Assembly: GCA_039182515.1 (NCBI GenBank)
Contig: JBCDCE010000015.1
Span: forward strand, 1-62,081
Reading direction: 5' to 3'
DNA length: 62,081 nt
Origin: JBCDCE01 sp039182515
GTDB lineage: Bacteria; Pseudomonadota; Alphaproteobacteria; Rhodobacterales; Rhodobacteraceae
Part shown: positions 49,737 to 58,304 of the stretch, piece by piece
Layout of the letters: each line of letters begins with the position of its first letter
Numbering within the stretch: the stretch's first letter is position 1
Position numbers and translations under genes: made by a program
Notes under the pieces: model-generated
The model's database searches: none
The model's input: the letters and a program-made list of their open reading frames with translations, nothing else
Told to the model about the DNA's origin: nothing

Positions 49737-51704
49737 ATGATCCATTTGTCTTCTCCCTTCCGGCGCGCCTCTTGGGCCTTTGGCTTTGCCCTTTTTGCAG
49801 CTTTCGCTTTGCCCCTTCCCGGTCAGGCGCAAAGCCAAGCAGAAGTCACTGCGTTGCGGGAAGCCTTTGTTCTGTTGGGCGAAGAGGATCTTGCGGGCGC
49901 AGAGCAAAAGGTCAGTGGGCAATCAGAGCTTGTGAGAGACATTTTGCGGTGGCGTGCGCTGCGTGATCTTGGGGTTTCGCCGCAAGCTGTCCAGGCGTTC
50001 TTCAAAAAGCGCCCCGATTGGCCGCAGAAAAAGCGGCTTTGGCGGCGGGGCGAAAGCACTCTTGGTGGGCACTCTGCTCGAGATGTATTGCGCTATTTTG
50101 AGACCTATGCGCCGCAAACAGGCGAAGGGGCTTTGGCACTGGCTCGTGCTCAGGCGCAATCTGGGCGCCCCTCAGAGGCACGACGCACAGCCCAAGAGGC
50201 TTGGGCAACCTTCACGATGGAAAAGGATCTGATTGCTGAGTTTGAGGCCGTGTTCGGCCGCAGTTTGGATCCGGCTGTATTTGATCGCGTGCAGATGCTT
50301 TTGTGGGAACGCGAGTCGACCCTGGCAGAACCTCTGATCGCGCGTTTGCCCGCAAGCGAACAGGCGTTGGCCAAAGCGCGCGTGGCGCTTATTCGCAGCG
50401 ATGCGGGAGCGGCCCAGCTTGTGAGTGCGCTCAGTGTAGCAAACCGCGCGGATGCGGGTCTTAACTACGATCTCTTTCGTTGGCATCTCAAAGCGGGGCG
50501 CAGGCAAAGTGCGCTGAAGATCATTTTGGATGCGTCCAAAACCGAGCGCGGCTTGGGCCAACCAAGCCGTTGGCGCAGGCAGCGTGAGACCCTGGTGCGC
50601 CAGGCTTTGGATCAAGGCTCCTATAATCTGGCCTATGCCCTTGCGGCGTCGCACCGGATTGAAAGCGGGGCAGGATTTGCGGATTTGACTTTCTTGGCGG
50701 GCTTTATTGCGCTGCGCTATCGCAATGATCCCGGGGCCGCCGCGGTGCATTTCCGGGATTTAGAACGGGGTGTGTCTACGCCCATCTCGCTGGGGCGCGC
50801 AGGCTATTGGCTGGGGCGCGCGCTTGAGGCGCAGGGCAAGTCGGGTGCTTCAGCTTACGGTCGTGCAGCTCAGCACCAAACTGTCTTTTACGGACTTTTG
50901 GCGGCCCAAGCCCTTGGGCAATCCTTGGACAAAAGCTTTTTGGCAGAGCGCGCGCGCCCCATTGGGCGCGAAACCTCGCTTTTGCAAGCAACGCGGTATT
51001 TCTTAGCCGCAGGGCAAAACGGCTTTGCGGCCCTCTTTACGGTCAGTGCGAGTTTGAACAAATCGGCCTCCGAGCAAGCCCGTTTGGCCGCTTGGGCTGA
51101 GGCGCAAAATGCCCCGTTTGTGGCCATCACTTTGGCGAAGTCCGCTGCGCGCCGGGGTAACAGCTTGCCTGCCCCTCTCTTTGCGGTGCACCGCACGCTG
51201 GGTGGAGCCTCGCCTCTGGCTTTGGGCATTGCGCGCAAAGAGACAGAGATGAACCCAGCAGCCGTCTCGTCGGCGGGCGCGCGCGGGCTCATGCAATTGA
51301 TGCCAGGCACCGCGCGGGACATGGCGCGGGCCACAGGCCAGAGCTATTCTTTGGGCCGATTGACCCGCGATCCGGCGTACAATGTCTCACTTGGTCAGGC
51401 CTATCTCAGCTATCTCGAAGAGCGCTTTGGCACGTCTTCTGTCTATCTCGCCGCGGCTTATAACGCGGGGCCTGGTAATGTGTCGAAATGGCTGCGAGAT
51501 CGCGGCGATCCGCGCACGGGCTCTGTAGACGTGATCGATTGGATCGAGAGGATCCCGTTTTCGGAGACCCGCAATTATGTGATGCGGGTGCTGGAAGCCG
51601 AGGAGATTTATGCTGCCCGACTGCGCGGTGACGTGGGGCCGATTGATCTTTTGACCCGCCTGCGCGGGGCCAAGCCTGTCGTTCGCCCCAAATTGCGACC
51701 TTAG
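49737..51704 (+). CDS. lytic transglycosylase (soluble, Slt-like)
   Basis: A 655-aa periplasmic enzyme cleaving peptidoglycan with 1,6-anhydro product formation. A signal peptide (ASWAFGFALFAAFALPLPGQAQ) precedes a long helical U-domain (50-450) and a C-terminal SLT domain: LGIARKETEMNPAAVSSAGARGLMQLMPGTAR, with the catalytic Glu in ARKETE (shown in pieces), and AAYNAGPGNVSKWL. Only the Lys in place of the usual Gln/Ser before the Glu is slightly odd. Confidence 0.95.
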   Translation: MIHLSSPFRRASWAFGFALFAAFALPLPGQAQSQAEVTALREAFVLLGEEDLAGAEQKVSGQSELVRDILRWRALRDLGVSPQAVQAFFKKRPDWPQKKRLWRRGESTLGGHSARDVLRYFETYAPQTGEGALALARAQAQSGRPSEARRTAQEAWATFTMEKDLIAEFEAVFGRSLDPAVFDRVQMLLWERESTLAEPLIARLPASEQALAKARVALIRSDAGAAQLVSALSVANRADAGLNYDLFRWHLKAGRRQSALKIILDASKTERGLGQPSRWRRQRETLVRQALDQGSYNLAYALAASHRIESGAGFADLTFLAGFIALRYRNDPGAAAVHFRDLERGVSTPISLGRAGYWLGRALEAQGKSGASAYGRAAQHQTVFYGLLAAQALGQSLDKSFLAERARPIGRETSLLQATRYFLAAGQNGFAALFTVSASLNKSASEQARLAAWAEAQNAPFVAITLAKSAARRGNSLPAPLFAVHRTLGGASPLALGIARKETEMNPAAVSSAGARGLMQLMPGTARDMARATGQSYSLGRLTRDPAYNVSLGQAYLSYLEERFGTSSVYLAAAYNAGPGNVSKWLRDRGDPRTGSVDVIDWIERIPFSETRNYVMRVLEAEEIYAARLRGDVGPIDLLTRLRGAKPVVRPKLRP

Positions 51705-51746
51705 AGTTTAGGCAGGCCTAAAGCGCCGCCTCAAAACAAAAAACGC

Positions 51747-51843
51747 CCTGCTCATCAACTGCGCCTAGGAGGCCAAGCCGACCAGCACCCGACCGCCCCC
51801 CTGGGCGGGGGCTTTCAGCCCGACGCCCGCGGTCGTGAGCAGG
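51747..51843. repeat. nested inverted repeats after the transglycosylase gene
   Basis: CCTGCTCA (51747-51754) pairs with TGAGCAGG (51836-51843); CGACC (51779-51783) pairs with GGTCG (51831-51835); an inner CCGCCC..GGGCGG hairpin lies near 51799-51813. The two right arms are contiguous, so the structure is one long stem with a 24-nt bulge. Confidence 0.65.
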
Positions 51844-51887
51844 TCTTCGTGTTTGGAAAATACGCTGCAGGTGAACGAGATTATGCC

Positions 51888-52571
51888 CTAAGGCTCAAAG
51901 TAATCGGGATTTTTCTCTTCAACACTTGTGAGCGTGTCGTTCAGACGCGAAAGGTGTTTTTTGGAAACGTCTAGCAGCTCTTCTGTGTTGCGGGTCTCGA
52001 GCAGGCGCAGGATCTCCGCGTGGTCGTCCCAGAGCTCTTGCATGTGGTCGCCGTCCTCAATGCTCAAAAGGCAAATCCGGTCGATCTGGCTTTTGGTCTC
52101 TCGAATGATGTCGGAGGCAAAAGGCACTTGGGCCGCAACGCAGAGCAACTCGTGAAATTTGATGTCGAGATCATGGAACTTGGCGGTCGCGCCAGATTTG
52201 ATCGTCGCGCGTTGCTGCTCGAGGTTTTTGCCAAGCCGCGTCAGATCTTGGTCAGTGCGCAGTTTCGCGGCCCGACGCAGCACTTCGGCCTCAATGGCTT
52301 CGCGTTGGAATCGAGAAGAAAGGATGGCTTGTTTTGAAAACCGGCGCACTTCTGTGGGCCTTTGCGGGCGCACGAGGAGCAAGTTGATGCTGTCGAGCCG
52401 GGTGAAAGCATCCCGAACGGGTTGCCGCGACACGTTCAGCTGTTTTGCGAGATCTGCTTCGGAGATTTTTGCCCCCGGCAGCCATTCCATCGAGGAGATC
52501 TTTTGGAAAACAAAGTCGAAGACATAGTCTGCGGTGGTTTTGCGTGGCTCCAAAGGAATAATCTCTACCAT
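51888..52571 (-). CDS. GntR family transcriptional regulator (FCD type)
   Basis: A 227-aa regulator with the GntR winged helix at 20-70 (GAKISEADLAKQLNVSRQPVRDAFTRLDS, in part) and an FCD effector domain with the metal-binding D-x-x-x-H pattern (KFHDLDIKFHELL) near 135-150. It lies 80 nt downstream of kduD on the same strand, so it likely controls the kduI-kduD uronate genes in response to a sugar acid. Its own gene would then be autoregulated. Confidence 0.94.
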   Translation of the reverse strand: MVEIIPLEPRKTTADYVFDFVFQKISSMEWLPGAKISEADLAKQLNVSRQPVRDAFTRLDSINLLLVRPQRPTEVRRFSKQAILSSRFQREAIEAEVLRRAAKLRTDQDLTRLGKNLEQQRATIKSGATAKFHDLDIKFHELLCVAAQVPFASDIIRETKSQIDRICLLSIEDGDHMQELWDDHAEILRLLETRNTEELLDVSKKHLSRLNDTLTSVEEKNPDYFEP

Positions 52572-52651
52572 ACTGTCCGTTTTCTCGTGTTGGGCGTGTC
52601 TGCCACGATGTGTTTCTCAAGCGAGATTGTACAGAGGGCGATGAGGACAGG

Positions 52652-53377
52652 CTACCTGGCAAGCCATCCGCCATCCACATTCAAAACAGCCCCGTGAATA
52701 TAACGCGCGGCAGGGGAGGCGAGAAAGACAGCCGTTTCAGCGATGTCTGAAGCCTCGCCCCAACGACCTGCGGGAATACGTTCGAGGATCGCCTTGTTGC
52801 GGGCTTCATCGTCGCGCAAGGCTTGGGTGTTGTTCGTCTTGATGTAGCCTGGCGCAATGGCGTTGACGTTGATCCCTTTGGCCGCCCATTCATTGGCCAA
52901 GATCTTCGTTAAACCCGCGAGCCCATGTTTGCTGGCTGTGTAGGACGGCACGCGGATGCCACCTTGAAACGACAGCAGCGACGCGATGTTCACGATTTTA
53001 CCATAGCCGCGCGGCAGGGCCGCTTTGGTAAAGGCGGTGCAGGTAAAGAAGGCGGCTTTGAGGTTCACGTCGATCACGTCGTCCCAATCACTTTCTGTGA
53101 AATCGACGCTGTCGTTTCGGCGGATGATGCCGGCGTTGTTGACCAGAATATCAATGTTACGGGATGCGAACACGTCTCGTGCGGCCATTGGGTCAGAAAA
53201 ATCCAAGGTCAACGCCTCAGCGTTCTCAATCTGAGAGACCGTGTCCTCACAAGAGGATCGGCCAGCACAGATCACATGCGCGCCTGCGCGCCCCATAGAC
53301 ACCGCAATGGCCTGGCCAATCCCTGTGTTGGCACCGGTGACAAGGGCCGTTTGCCCTGCAAGGCTAAAGGGGTTCAT
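52652..53377 (-). CDS. kduD: 2-deoxy-D-gluconate 3-dehydrogenase / DKII reductase
   Basis: A 241-aa short-chain dehydrogenase reducing 2,5-diketo-3-deoxygluconate to KDG in pectin and uronate breakdown. The cofactor loop is VTGANTGIGQAIAVSMGRAG, NNAG is in ILVNNAGIIRRND, and the catalytic pair is YTASK after ASLLSFQGG. The start at 53377 (MNPFSLAGQTALV) gives the usual length and overlaps the kduI stop by 4 nt, confirming the pair. Confidence 0.94.
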   Translation of the reverse strand: MNPFSLAGQTALVTGANTGIGQAIAVSMGRAGAHVICAGRSSCEDTVSQIENAEALTLDFSDPMAARDVFASRNIDILVNNAGIIRRNDSVDFTESDWDDVIDVNLKAAFFTCTAFTKAALPRGYGKIVNIASLLSFQGGIRVPSYTASKHGLAGLTKILANEWAAKGINVNAIAPGYIKTNNTQALRDDEARNKAILERIPAGRWGEASDIAETAVFLASPAARYIHGAVLNVDGGWLAR

Positions 53378-54201
53378 CGCAGCGCATCCATGGCAACCAT
53401 ATCCATGTCCCCAAAGTCGACATTGTCGCCCGCCATGACCCAGCAGAAGGTGTAAGCCGCCGTGCCAGCCCCGCAATGGATCGACCAGGGCGGCGAGATC
53501 ACAGCCTCTTCATTGGCCATCACGATGTGGCGGGTCTCCTCGGGCTTGCCCATGAAATGAAAGACGCGCGCGTCGTCGGGCATGTTGAAATAGAGGTAGG
53601 CCTCCATCCGGCGATCATGCAGATGCGCGGGCATGGTGTTCCACAGGCTGCCGGGTTGGAACTGCGTGTAGCCCATCAAGAGCTGGCAGGTTTCGCAAAC
53701 CTCGGGATGCAGAAACTGAATTATGACGCGCTCGTTGGCTGTCTCGCGGCTGCCAAGCTCAACGCGGCGCGCGTCGCTCAGTTTGATAAGCTTGGTCTGG
53801 CAGGCGCGATGCGCAGGCGAAGAGGTGACGTAGTACCGACCCATGCCTCGAAAAGTGACCGGGCCACCGCCCATACCGACATAGAGCATCTCTCCGTTCT
53901 CAAGGGCATGGGTCTCGCCTCCCACCTCAATCTCACCGGTATCGCCGATGTTCAGGACGCCCATTTCGCGACGATCGAGGAAATTTGGCGTGCCGGTTTC
54001 GGCCATGTGATCGAGGGTGAGAGAACCGCCCGCGGGCACGGCAGAGCCGAGGATCAATCGGTCATAGTGCGTGTAGACAAGGTCGATTTCTCCTTCTTTG
54101 AAGAGATCTCCTTTGTGAAACTGTTCGCGCAGCTGGTCTGTGTTGTAGCCCTTGGCGGCCTTCGGATCGATGGCGTAACGGGTTTCGGTTTTGAGGGTCA
54201 T
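53374..54201 (-). CDS. kduI: 5-dehydro-4-deoxy-D-glucuronate isomerase
   Basis: A 275-aa cupin isomerase converting 4-deoxy-5-hexosulose uronate (from unsaturated galacturonides or similar) to 2,5-diketo-3-deoxygluconate. Zinc ligands lie in MPAHLHDRRMEAYLYF (His, His, Glu) and a later His in PPWSIHCGAGTAAYTFCW. RYAIDPKAAKGYNTDQLREQF is the family opening. Together with kduD it makes KDG; the kinase and aldolase must be elsewhere. Confidence 0.95.
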   Translation of the reverse strand: MTLKTETRYAIDPKAAKGYNTDQLREQFHKGDLFKEGEIDLVYTHYDRLILGSAVPAGGSLTLDHMAETGTPNFLDRREMGVLNIGDTGEIEVGGETHALENGEMLYVGMGGGPVTFRGMGRYYVTSSPAHRACQTKLIKLSDARRVELGSRETANERVIIQFLHPEVCETCQLLMGYTQFQPGSLWNTMPAHLHDRRMEAYLYFNMPDDARVFHFMGKPEETRHIVMANEEAVISPPWSIHCGAGTAAYTFCWVMAGDNVDFGDMDMVAMDALR

Positions 54202-54615
54202 ATCGGTGCCTTTTGGAGAAAAACGCCTGTAGAGAATTGGGGCGCTGGCGTTTCAAGTTTAGCTTATAGGGAGCCTAGGATCCCAGTTTTGTCAAGAACG
54301 GATTAAAAACACTGCGTCAGCAGCCTTCGCTTCGTTGTCGACCGTCTGGCAAGCACTCCGAGTTCCGCCATGAAACTTGGGCACCGACACTTCAAAAGGC
54401 CGCGCCCGACCTCGGGCGGGCGCGAAATCGAGGTGTTCAGAGCGGTTTATGGGCGAGATTTGCATTTGACGCTTTTGAGTCAGCAAGACCTCGCAAAGCG
54501 CCCTCCCGGGGGGAGGTCGGGCGCGGCTCGGCGGCACTGCGTGCCCTGTTCCGGGCCAGGAAGGATAGGATCGTCCGTGCTGTGCGAGTCTCTTTGAAAC
54601 ACGCGTCGCGACGTT
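54202..54615. other. intergenic region with long inverted repeat
   Basis: The 414 bp hold the kduI promoter side, with GGGAGCCTAGGATCCC (54269-54284), and an inverted repeat: GCCGCGCCCGACCTC (54399-54413) and its exact complement GAGGTCGGGCGCGGC (54513-54527), 99 bp apart. Shorter GC-rich hairpins sit beside each arm. Short open frames here overlap these repeats and have no ribosome site, so no gene is called. Confidence 0.6.
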
Positions 54616-55479
54616 CTAAGCGACACGCTCGCGCCACAGAGTGAACATCCCAGCGGCTACAACCACACAAGCGCCCAAAGCCACGTTCCATGTGAGCGTT
54701 TCACTGAACACCGCGATGCCAAGGCCTGCGCCGAACACAAGTTGCAAATAGGCAAAGGGTTGCACTGCGCTGGCTTCGCTCACGTCGTAAGTTTTGATCA
54801 ACAGCCAGTGCCCCGTGGCCCCCGTGATGCAGAGCGCGCCCATCCAAAGCCAATTGGAGGCCGACATCGGTTCCCAAAACCACATGCCCACGAGTGTCAT
54901 CGCCAAAGCGCCTACCGTTCCCGTGTAGAAAAAGCTCGTGGCAGGCGGATCTTTCTTGGCGGCGGCACGGGTGAGCAAATTATACGTGGCAAAAAGAGCA
55001 GCGGATAAAACCGGGATCAGAGCATAAGGCGAAAAGACCCTGAGGCCTGGCTGCAAGATGATCAAAACGCCCACAAAGCCGATGCCAATCGCCGCCCATC
55101 TACGCCAGCCAACATTTTCGCCTAAAAGCGGGCCAGAAAGGGCGGCGACAAGGAGCGGATAGGCGGCAAAGATCGCATGGCTCTCAACCAAGCCCAAGAG
55201 CACAAAGGCGGAAACCATCACGCAGATCTCAGCCGCCAAGAGCAGGCTGCGGAAGATCTGCAAGCCGGGTTGTTCCGTTTTGGCCGCCGCCTTGAGCCCA
55301 CCTGGTGCGCGCGCGGCCATGGCGACAACAAATGCCGCAAAGAACCAAAACCGGATCATAACAACCATAAAGACGTTGTATTCGCCCGCAAGGTGGCGCG
55401 AGATGCCGTCTTGCATCGCAAATACGAACATCGTGAGGCACATCAAAAGAATGCCGAGCCTGGTGTTTTGCGGGGTCAT
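54616..55479 (-). CDS. DMT family (EamA) transporter
   Basis: A 287-aa inner-membrane carrier with ten helices in two EamA repeats; the opening GILLMCLTMFVFAMQDGISRHLA is typical of the RhaT/YdcZ-like export branch. The start at 55479 overlaps the mnmD stop by 4 nt, so it is coupled to mnmD. The substrate is unknown. Confidence 0.9.
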   Translation of the reverse strand: MTPQNTRLGILLMCLTMFVFAMQDGISRHLAGEYNVFMVVMIRFWFFAAFVVAMAARAPGGLKAAAKTEQPGLQIFRSLLLAAEICVMVSAFVLLGLVESHAIFAAYPLLVAALSGPLLGENVGWRRWAAIGIGFVGVLIILQPGLRVFSPYALIPVLSAALFATYNLLTRAAAKKDPPATSFFYTGTVGALAMTLVGMWFWEPMSASNWLWMGALCITGATGHWLLIKTYDVSEASAVQPFAYLQLVFGAGLGIAVFSETLTWNVALGACVVVAAGMFTLWRERVA

Positions 55480-56141
55480 GGCATTTTGCCAACCGTCATG
55501 TGTCGCTTTCGGCCAAATCCTTGGGTTCGTTTCACATCGAACCCGGCCTTGGCCAATGCGCGCCGTACCGCTCCGGCAGCCGTATAAGTGGCACAGGTGC
55601 CGCCCGGATTGGTATGTGCGCCGACCTCCTTGAGCAGATCTGGATCCCAAAGCTCCGGGTTTTTAGCGGGCGAAAACCCATCAAGAAACCAGGCGTCCGC
55701 GCTACCTTGCCAGCTTGGCAAGGTCTGGCGGGCGTCCCCTTCGATTACGGTAAGCTTGAACGTGGGTGTTTCAAACCTGTTGGATGTGCTCAAAGCCTCA
55801 GCCATTGGGGCCGCCAGCTCTTGTAGATCCGGCCATGGGGCGAGCGCGCGTTCGCGGTCACCTGCCGTCATGGGGTAGAGCTCGAAGCTCGTGAGGTGCA
55901 ATTGCGTTTGGTGCCCTGCCTCGCGCCAAGCTTGCCAAGCCAATAGCGCGCTTAAGCCGGTGCCAAATCCAAGCTCAGCGATGTGAAAACCAGGTACAAA
56001 GCGCTCGGGCAGTTGATTGCCGCCCAAATACACAAAGACCGTTTCCGCGCGGCCATCGTCGAGCGAATAATAGGGATCGTCAAAGTGCTTGGACACCGGC
56101 ACTTTGCCGTCTCTCCAATCGAGATGCGCGGTCTGGTTCAT
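55476..56141 (-). CDS. mnmD: tRNA mnm5(s2)U34 methyltransferase (MnmC1/MnmD domain)
   Basis: A 221-aa protein corresponding to the N-terminal methyltransferase half of E. coli MnmC, the last step of wobble-uridine modification. The SAM site is ELGFGTGLSALLAW and DAWFLDGFSPAKNPELWDPDLL is the diagnostic catalytic block. The start at 56141 (MNQTAHLDWRDG) matches family starts. The FAD half is encoded by the head-to-head neighbour, 51 bp away. Coupled downstream to a DMT gene. Confidence 0.95.
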   Translation of the reverse strand: MNQTAHLDWRDGKVPVSKHFDDPYYSLDDGRAETVFVYLGGNQLPERFVPGFHIAELGFGTGLSALLAWQAWREAGHQTQLHLTSFELYPMTAGDRERALAPWPDLQELAAPMAEALSTSNRFETPTFKLTVIEGDARQTLPSWQGSADAWFLDGFSPAKNPELWDPDLLKEVGAHTNPGGTCATYTAAGAVRRALAKAGFDVKRTQGFGRKRHMTVGKMP

Positions 56142-56192
56142 TTCTGTTCGCCGGGATAGGTCATGGCAGAGCTTTGCCGGGGAGGCGCGGGA

Positions 56193-57248
56193 ATGGCAAT
56201 CTTTGATGTGACGGCCTTTGATGTGACTGTGCGTGGGGCGGGCGTCTTTGGTCTGTCGGTGGCTTTTGCCTGTGCCAAGCGCGGCGCGCGTGTGCAGGTG
56301 ATTGATCCCAACGGTGTGGCAGTAGGGGCTTCTGGTGGGATCGTGGGTGCGCTTGCGCCGCATGTGCCGGAAAATTGGAACCCGAAAAAGGCCTTCCAGC
56401 TTAGCAGCCTTTTGATGGCGGAAAACTTCTGGTCAGATGTGGCCGAGACTGGCGGCGGTGCCCCTGGGTATGGGCGTTTGGGACGGCTGCAACCCATCGC
56501 AGATGAGCACCAGCTGGCCTTGGCGCGCGGTAGAGCCGAAGGCGCGCGTGCGCTCTGGCAAGACAATGCAAGTTGGGAGGTCGTCCGAGCTGAAGATCTG
56601 GGGGCTTGGGTGCCGCCTAGCCCAACTGGCTGGGTGATCCGTGACACGCTCTCTGCCCGGCTGCATCCCCGGAAAGCAACACAAGCTTTGGCGGCGGCTG
56701 TTTTGGCTTTGGGGGGCGAGATTTCAAACGAAGGCCTGGATCAGGGCGCAGTGGTTTGGGCCAGCGGTGTGGCTGGTCTCAGCGCCTTGAGCGAGGATCT
56801 CGGGAAACCTTTGGGCAATGGCGTTAAAGGCCAGGCGCTCTTGTTGGATCTTGATCTTGGCCAAGCTCCACAGCTTTTTGCAGAGACTTTGCATTTTGTG
56901 CCCCACGTCGATGGCACACTTGCTGTCGGCTCCACGAGCGAGCGAACCTATGAGGTTGCAGATGAGGTCGATGCTGCTTTGGACGCCCTTTGGGAAAAGG
57001 CTAGGGAGGTTTTGCCAGCAGTCCGCGATGCTCAGATCTTAGAGCGATGGGCAGGCGTACGCCCCAGGGCTCGTAGTAGGGCCCCAATGCTGGGCGTATG
57101 GCCCGGGCGTAGGGGTCATTATGTGGCCAATGGAGGCTTTAAGATCGGCTTTGGCATGGCGCCGAAAGTGGCGGAAGTTATGGCGGATCTTGTTCTGGAA
57201 GGGCGCGACAGGATCACTGATGGGTTTCGCGTGGAGGACAGTTTTTGA
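56193..57248 (+). CDS. FAD-dependent oxidoreductase, probable MnmC2 counterpart
   Basis: A 351-aa D-amino-acid-oxidase-like protein. The FAD loop VRGAGVFGLSVAFACAKRGA is near residues 11-30, then GVAVGASGGIVGALAPHVPENWN, a segment characteristic of MnmC C-terminal domains. In MnmC this half oxidises cmnm5 to nm5. Its head-to-head position with mnmD suggests a split MnmC. A generic glycine oxidase (ThiO) is the alternative. The start follows GGAGG 6-8 nt upstream. Confidence 0.85.
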   Translation: MAIFDVTAFDVTVRGAGVFGLSVAFACAKRGARVQVIDPNGVAVGASGGIVGALAPHVPENWNPKKAFQLSSLLMAENFWSDVAETGGGAPGYGRLGRLQPIADEHQLALARGRAEGARALWQDNASWEVVRAEDLGAWVPPSPTGWVIRDTLSARLHPRKATQALAAAVLALGGEISNEGLDQGAVVWASGVAGLSALSEDLGKPLGNGVKGQALLLDLDLGQAPQLFAETLHFVPHVDGTLAVGSTSERTYEVADEVDAALDALWEKAREVLPAVRDAQILERWAGVRPRARSRAPMLGVWPGRRGHYVANGGFKIGFGMAPKVAEVMADLVLEGRDRITDGFRVEDSF

Positions 57249-57303
57249 GCGTCGCCTTTGTGATTTTTCAGAATAGGCGTGCACTGGTAAGTGCACATTT
57301 AGG

Positions 57304-58074
57304 TCAAGCTTCGGCGCTGGCGCTCATATGAAGGCCTGCGCGGTCCGACGAGATCCAAAACTGTGCTCCGTTATGGGCAATTTGCACGCGGTCTGATTGT
57401 AATACAGGCGCATGGGCTTTGTAGGCAAACCGGCTGAGGCCGCCCAACACGTATTCTGCTGTGAGCATCAAGTATTGGGCCAAAAGGGGCCCGTGGACCA
57501 CAACCGTGTCGTAGCCAAATTCCGCCTTGGTGAAGGCTTGGTCATAGTGGATGCGGTGGCCGTTGAAGGTCAGGGCGGAGTAGCGAAAAAGCTGCGGCAT
57601 GCTGAACTTGAGATCTACCAAGTGTTTGCCGCTGGGCACATCAAGCGGCGCTGGGGCTGGATCATCGGGATGGGCTGCGGGGCGGTAAATGAGATCGCGC
57701 TCTTCGCTCAAAACGGCCTGGCCTTTTTGGCGCACATCGAGGCGTTGAGTGACGAGCGCAAATCGCCCGGAGTGGCCTGTCTTTTCGATTTTTTTGACAA
57801 TGGCGCTGTGGGCTTCTGCGCGAATGCCGTCCTGGAGCGGGACATGCCAGGTGATGCGCCCTCCGGCCCACATCCGGCGCGGGTAGCCTAACTCCGGAAT
57901 CTCGAGGCCCAGTTTGGGATGACCATCCGGGCCCAGGTCCTGCTCCTCATAGGCGCGCCAAAAGTAGATCGTGTGAAAATAAGGCGGTAGTGGCGTCCGA
58001 TAGGGAATGCCTAGCGTGGCACAGAGCGCTTTTGCACGCGCAGGATCCATGATGTCTTGTATTGGCTCTGACAT
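57304..58074 (-). CDS. hydratase/dehydratase, MaoC-like (HTD2/mesaconyl-C4-CoA hydratase type)
   Basis: A 256-aa double hot-dog protein with an N-terminal FAS1-dehydratase-like half (GYPRRMWAGGRITWHVPL) and a C-terminal half containing FRYSALTFNGHRIHYDQ, the hydratase 2 motif with its Asp/His, and VVHGPLLAQYL. These are features of mesaconyl-C4-CoA hydratase and of the fungal/mitochondrial HTD2 type. Substrate could be an acyl-CoA of the 3-hydroxypropionate/ethylmalonyl routes or acyl-ACP. Monocistronic. Confidence 0.85.
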   Translation of the reverse strand: MSEPIQDIMDPARAKALCATLGIPYRTPLPPYFHTIYFWRAYEEQDLGPDGHPKLGLEIPELGYPRRMWAGGRITWHVPLQDGIRAEAHSAIVKKIEKTGHSGRFALVTQRLDVRQKGQAVLSEERDLIYRPAAHPDDPAPAPLDVPSGKHLVDLKFSMPQLFRYSALTFNGHRIHYDQAFTKAEFGYDTVVVHGPLLAQYLMLTAEYVLGGLSRFAYKAHAPVLQSDRVQIAHNGAQFWISSDRAGLHMSASAEA

Positions 58075-58160
58075 GGTTGCGTACCAAAGCAGAGGCCCAG
58101 GCTTATTGGAAGCCCCAAGCTATGTCTCAAGCGCTCTGGTGACCTCTGCGTGTTTCGGGG

Positions 58161-58227
58161 CGCGCCTTCGAAGGCGCGATGCGCCCCCGTTTGGGGGAGG
58201 CGCGGGAGTATTTTAACCAAGAAAAAG
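58161..58227 (+). repeat. dispersed 22-bp motif copy (f) with hairpins
   Basis: The palindrome CGCGCCTT-CG-AAGGCGCG (58161-58178) and CCCCC-GTTT-GGGGG (58184-58197) precede GAGTATTTTAACCAAGAAAA... (58206-58227). It lies in the 230-bp gap between the hydratase and FMN reductase genes, which holds no other gene. Confidence 0.75.
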
Positions 58228-58304
58228 ACAGCTTTGCCGCAGATATAAACTCTAGGACGGTTTGACCATGGGGGCTGCGCCTTTGCGTCTCTCAGCGGCT
58301 GGTC

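Noticed and set aside
54292..54691. Short frames on both strands around 54.3-54.7 kb
   Set aside because: They run through GC-rich inverted repeats and the transporter C-terminus and show repeat-derived composition.
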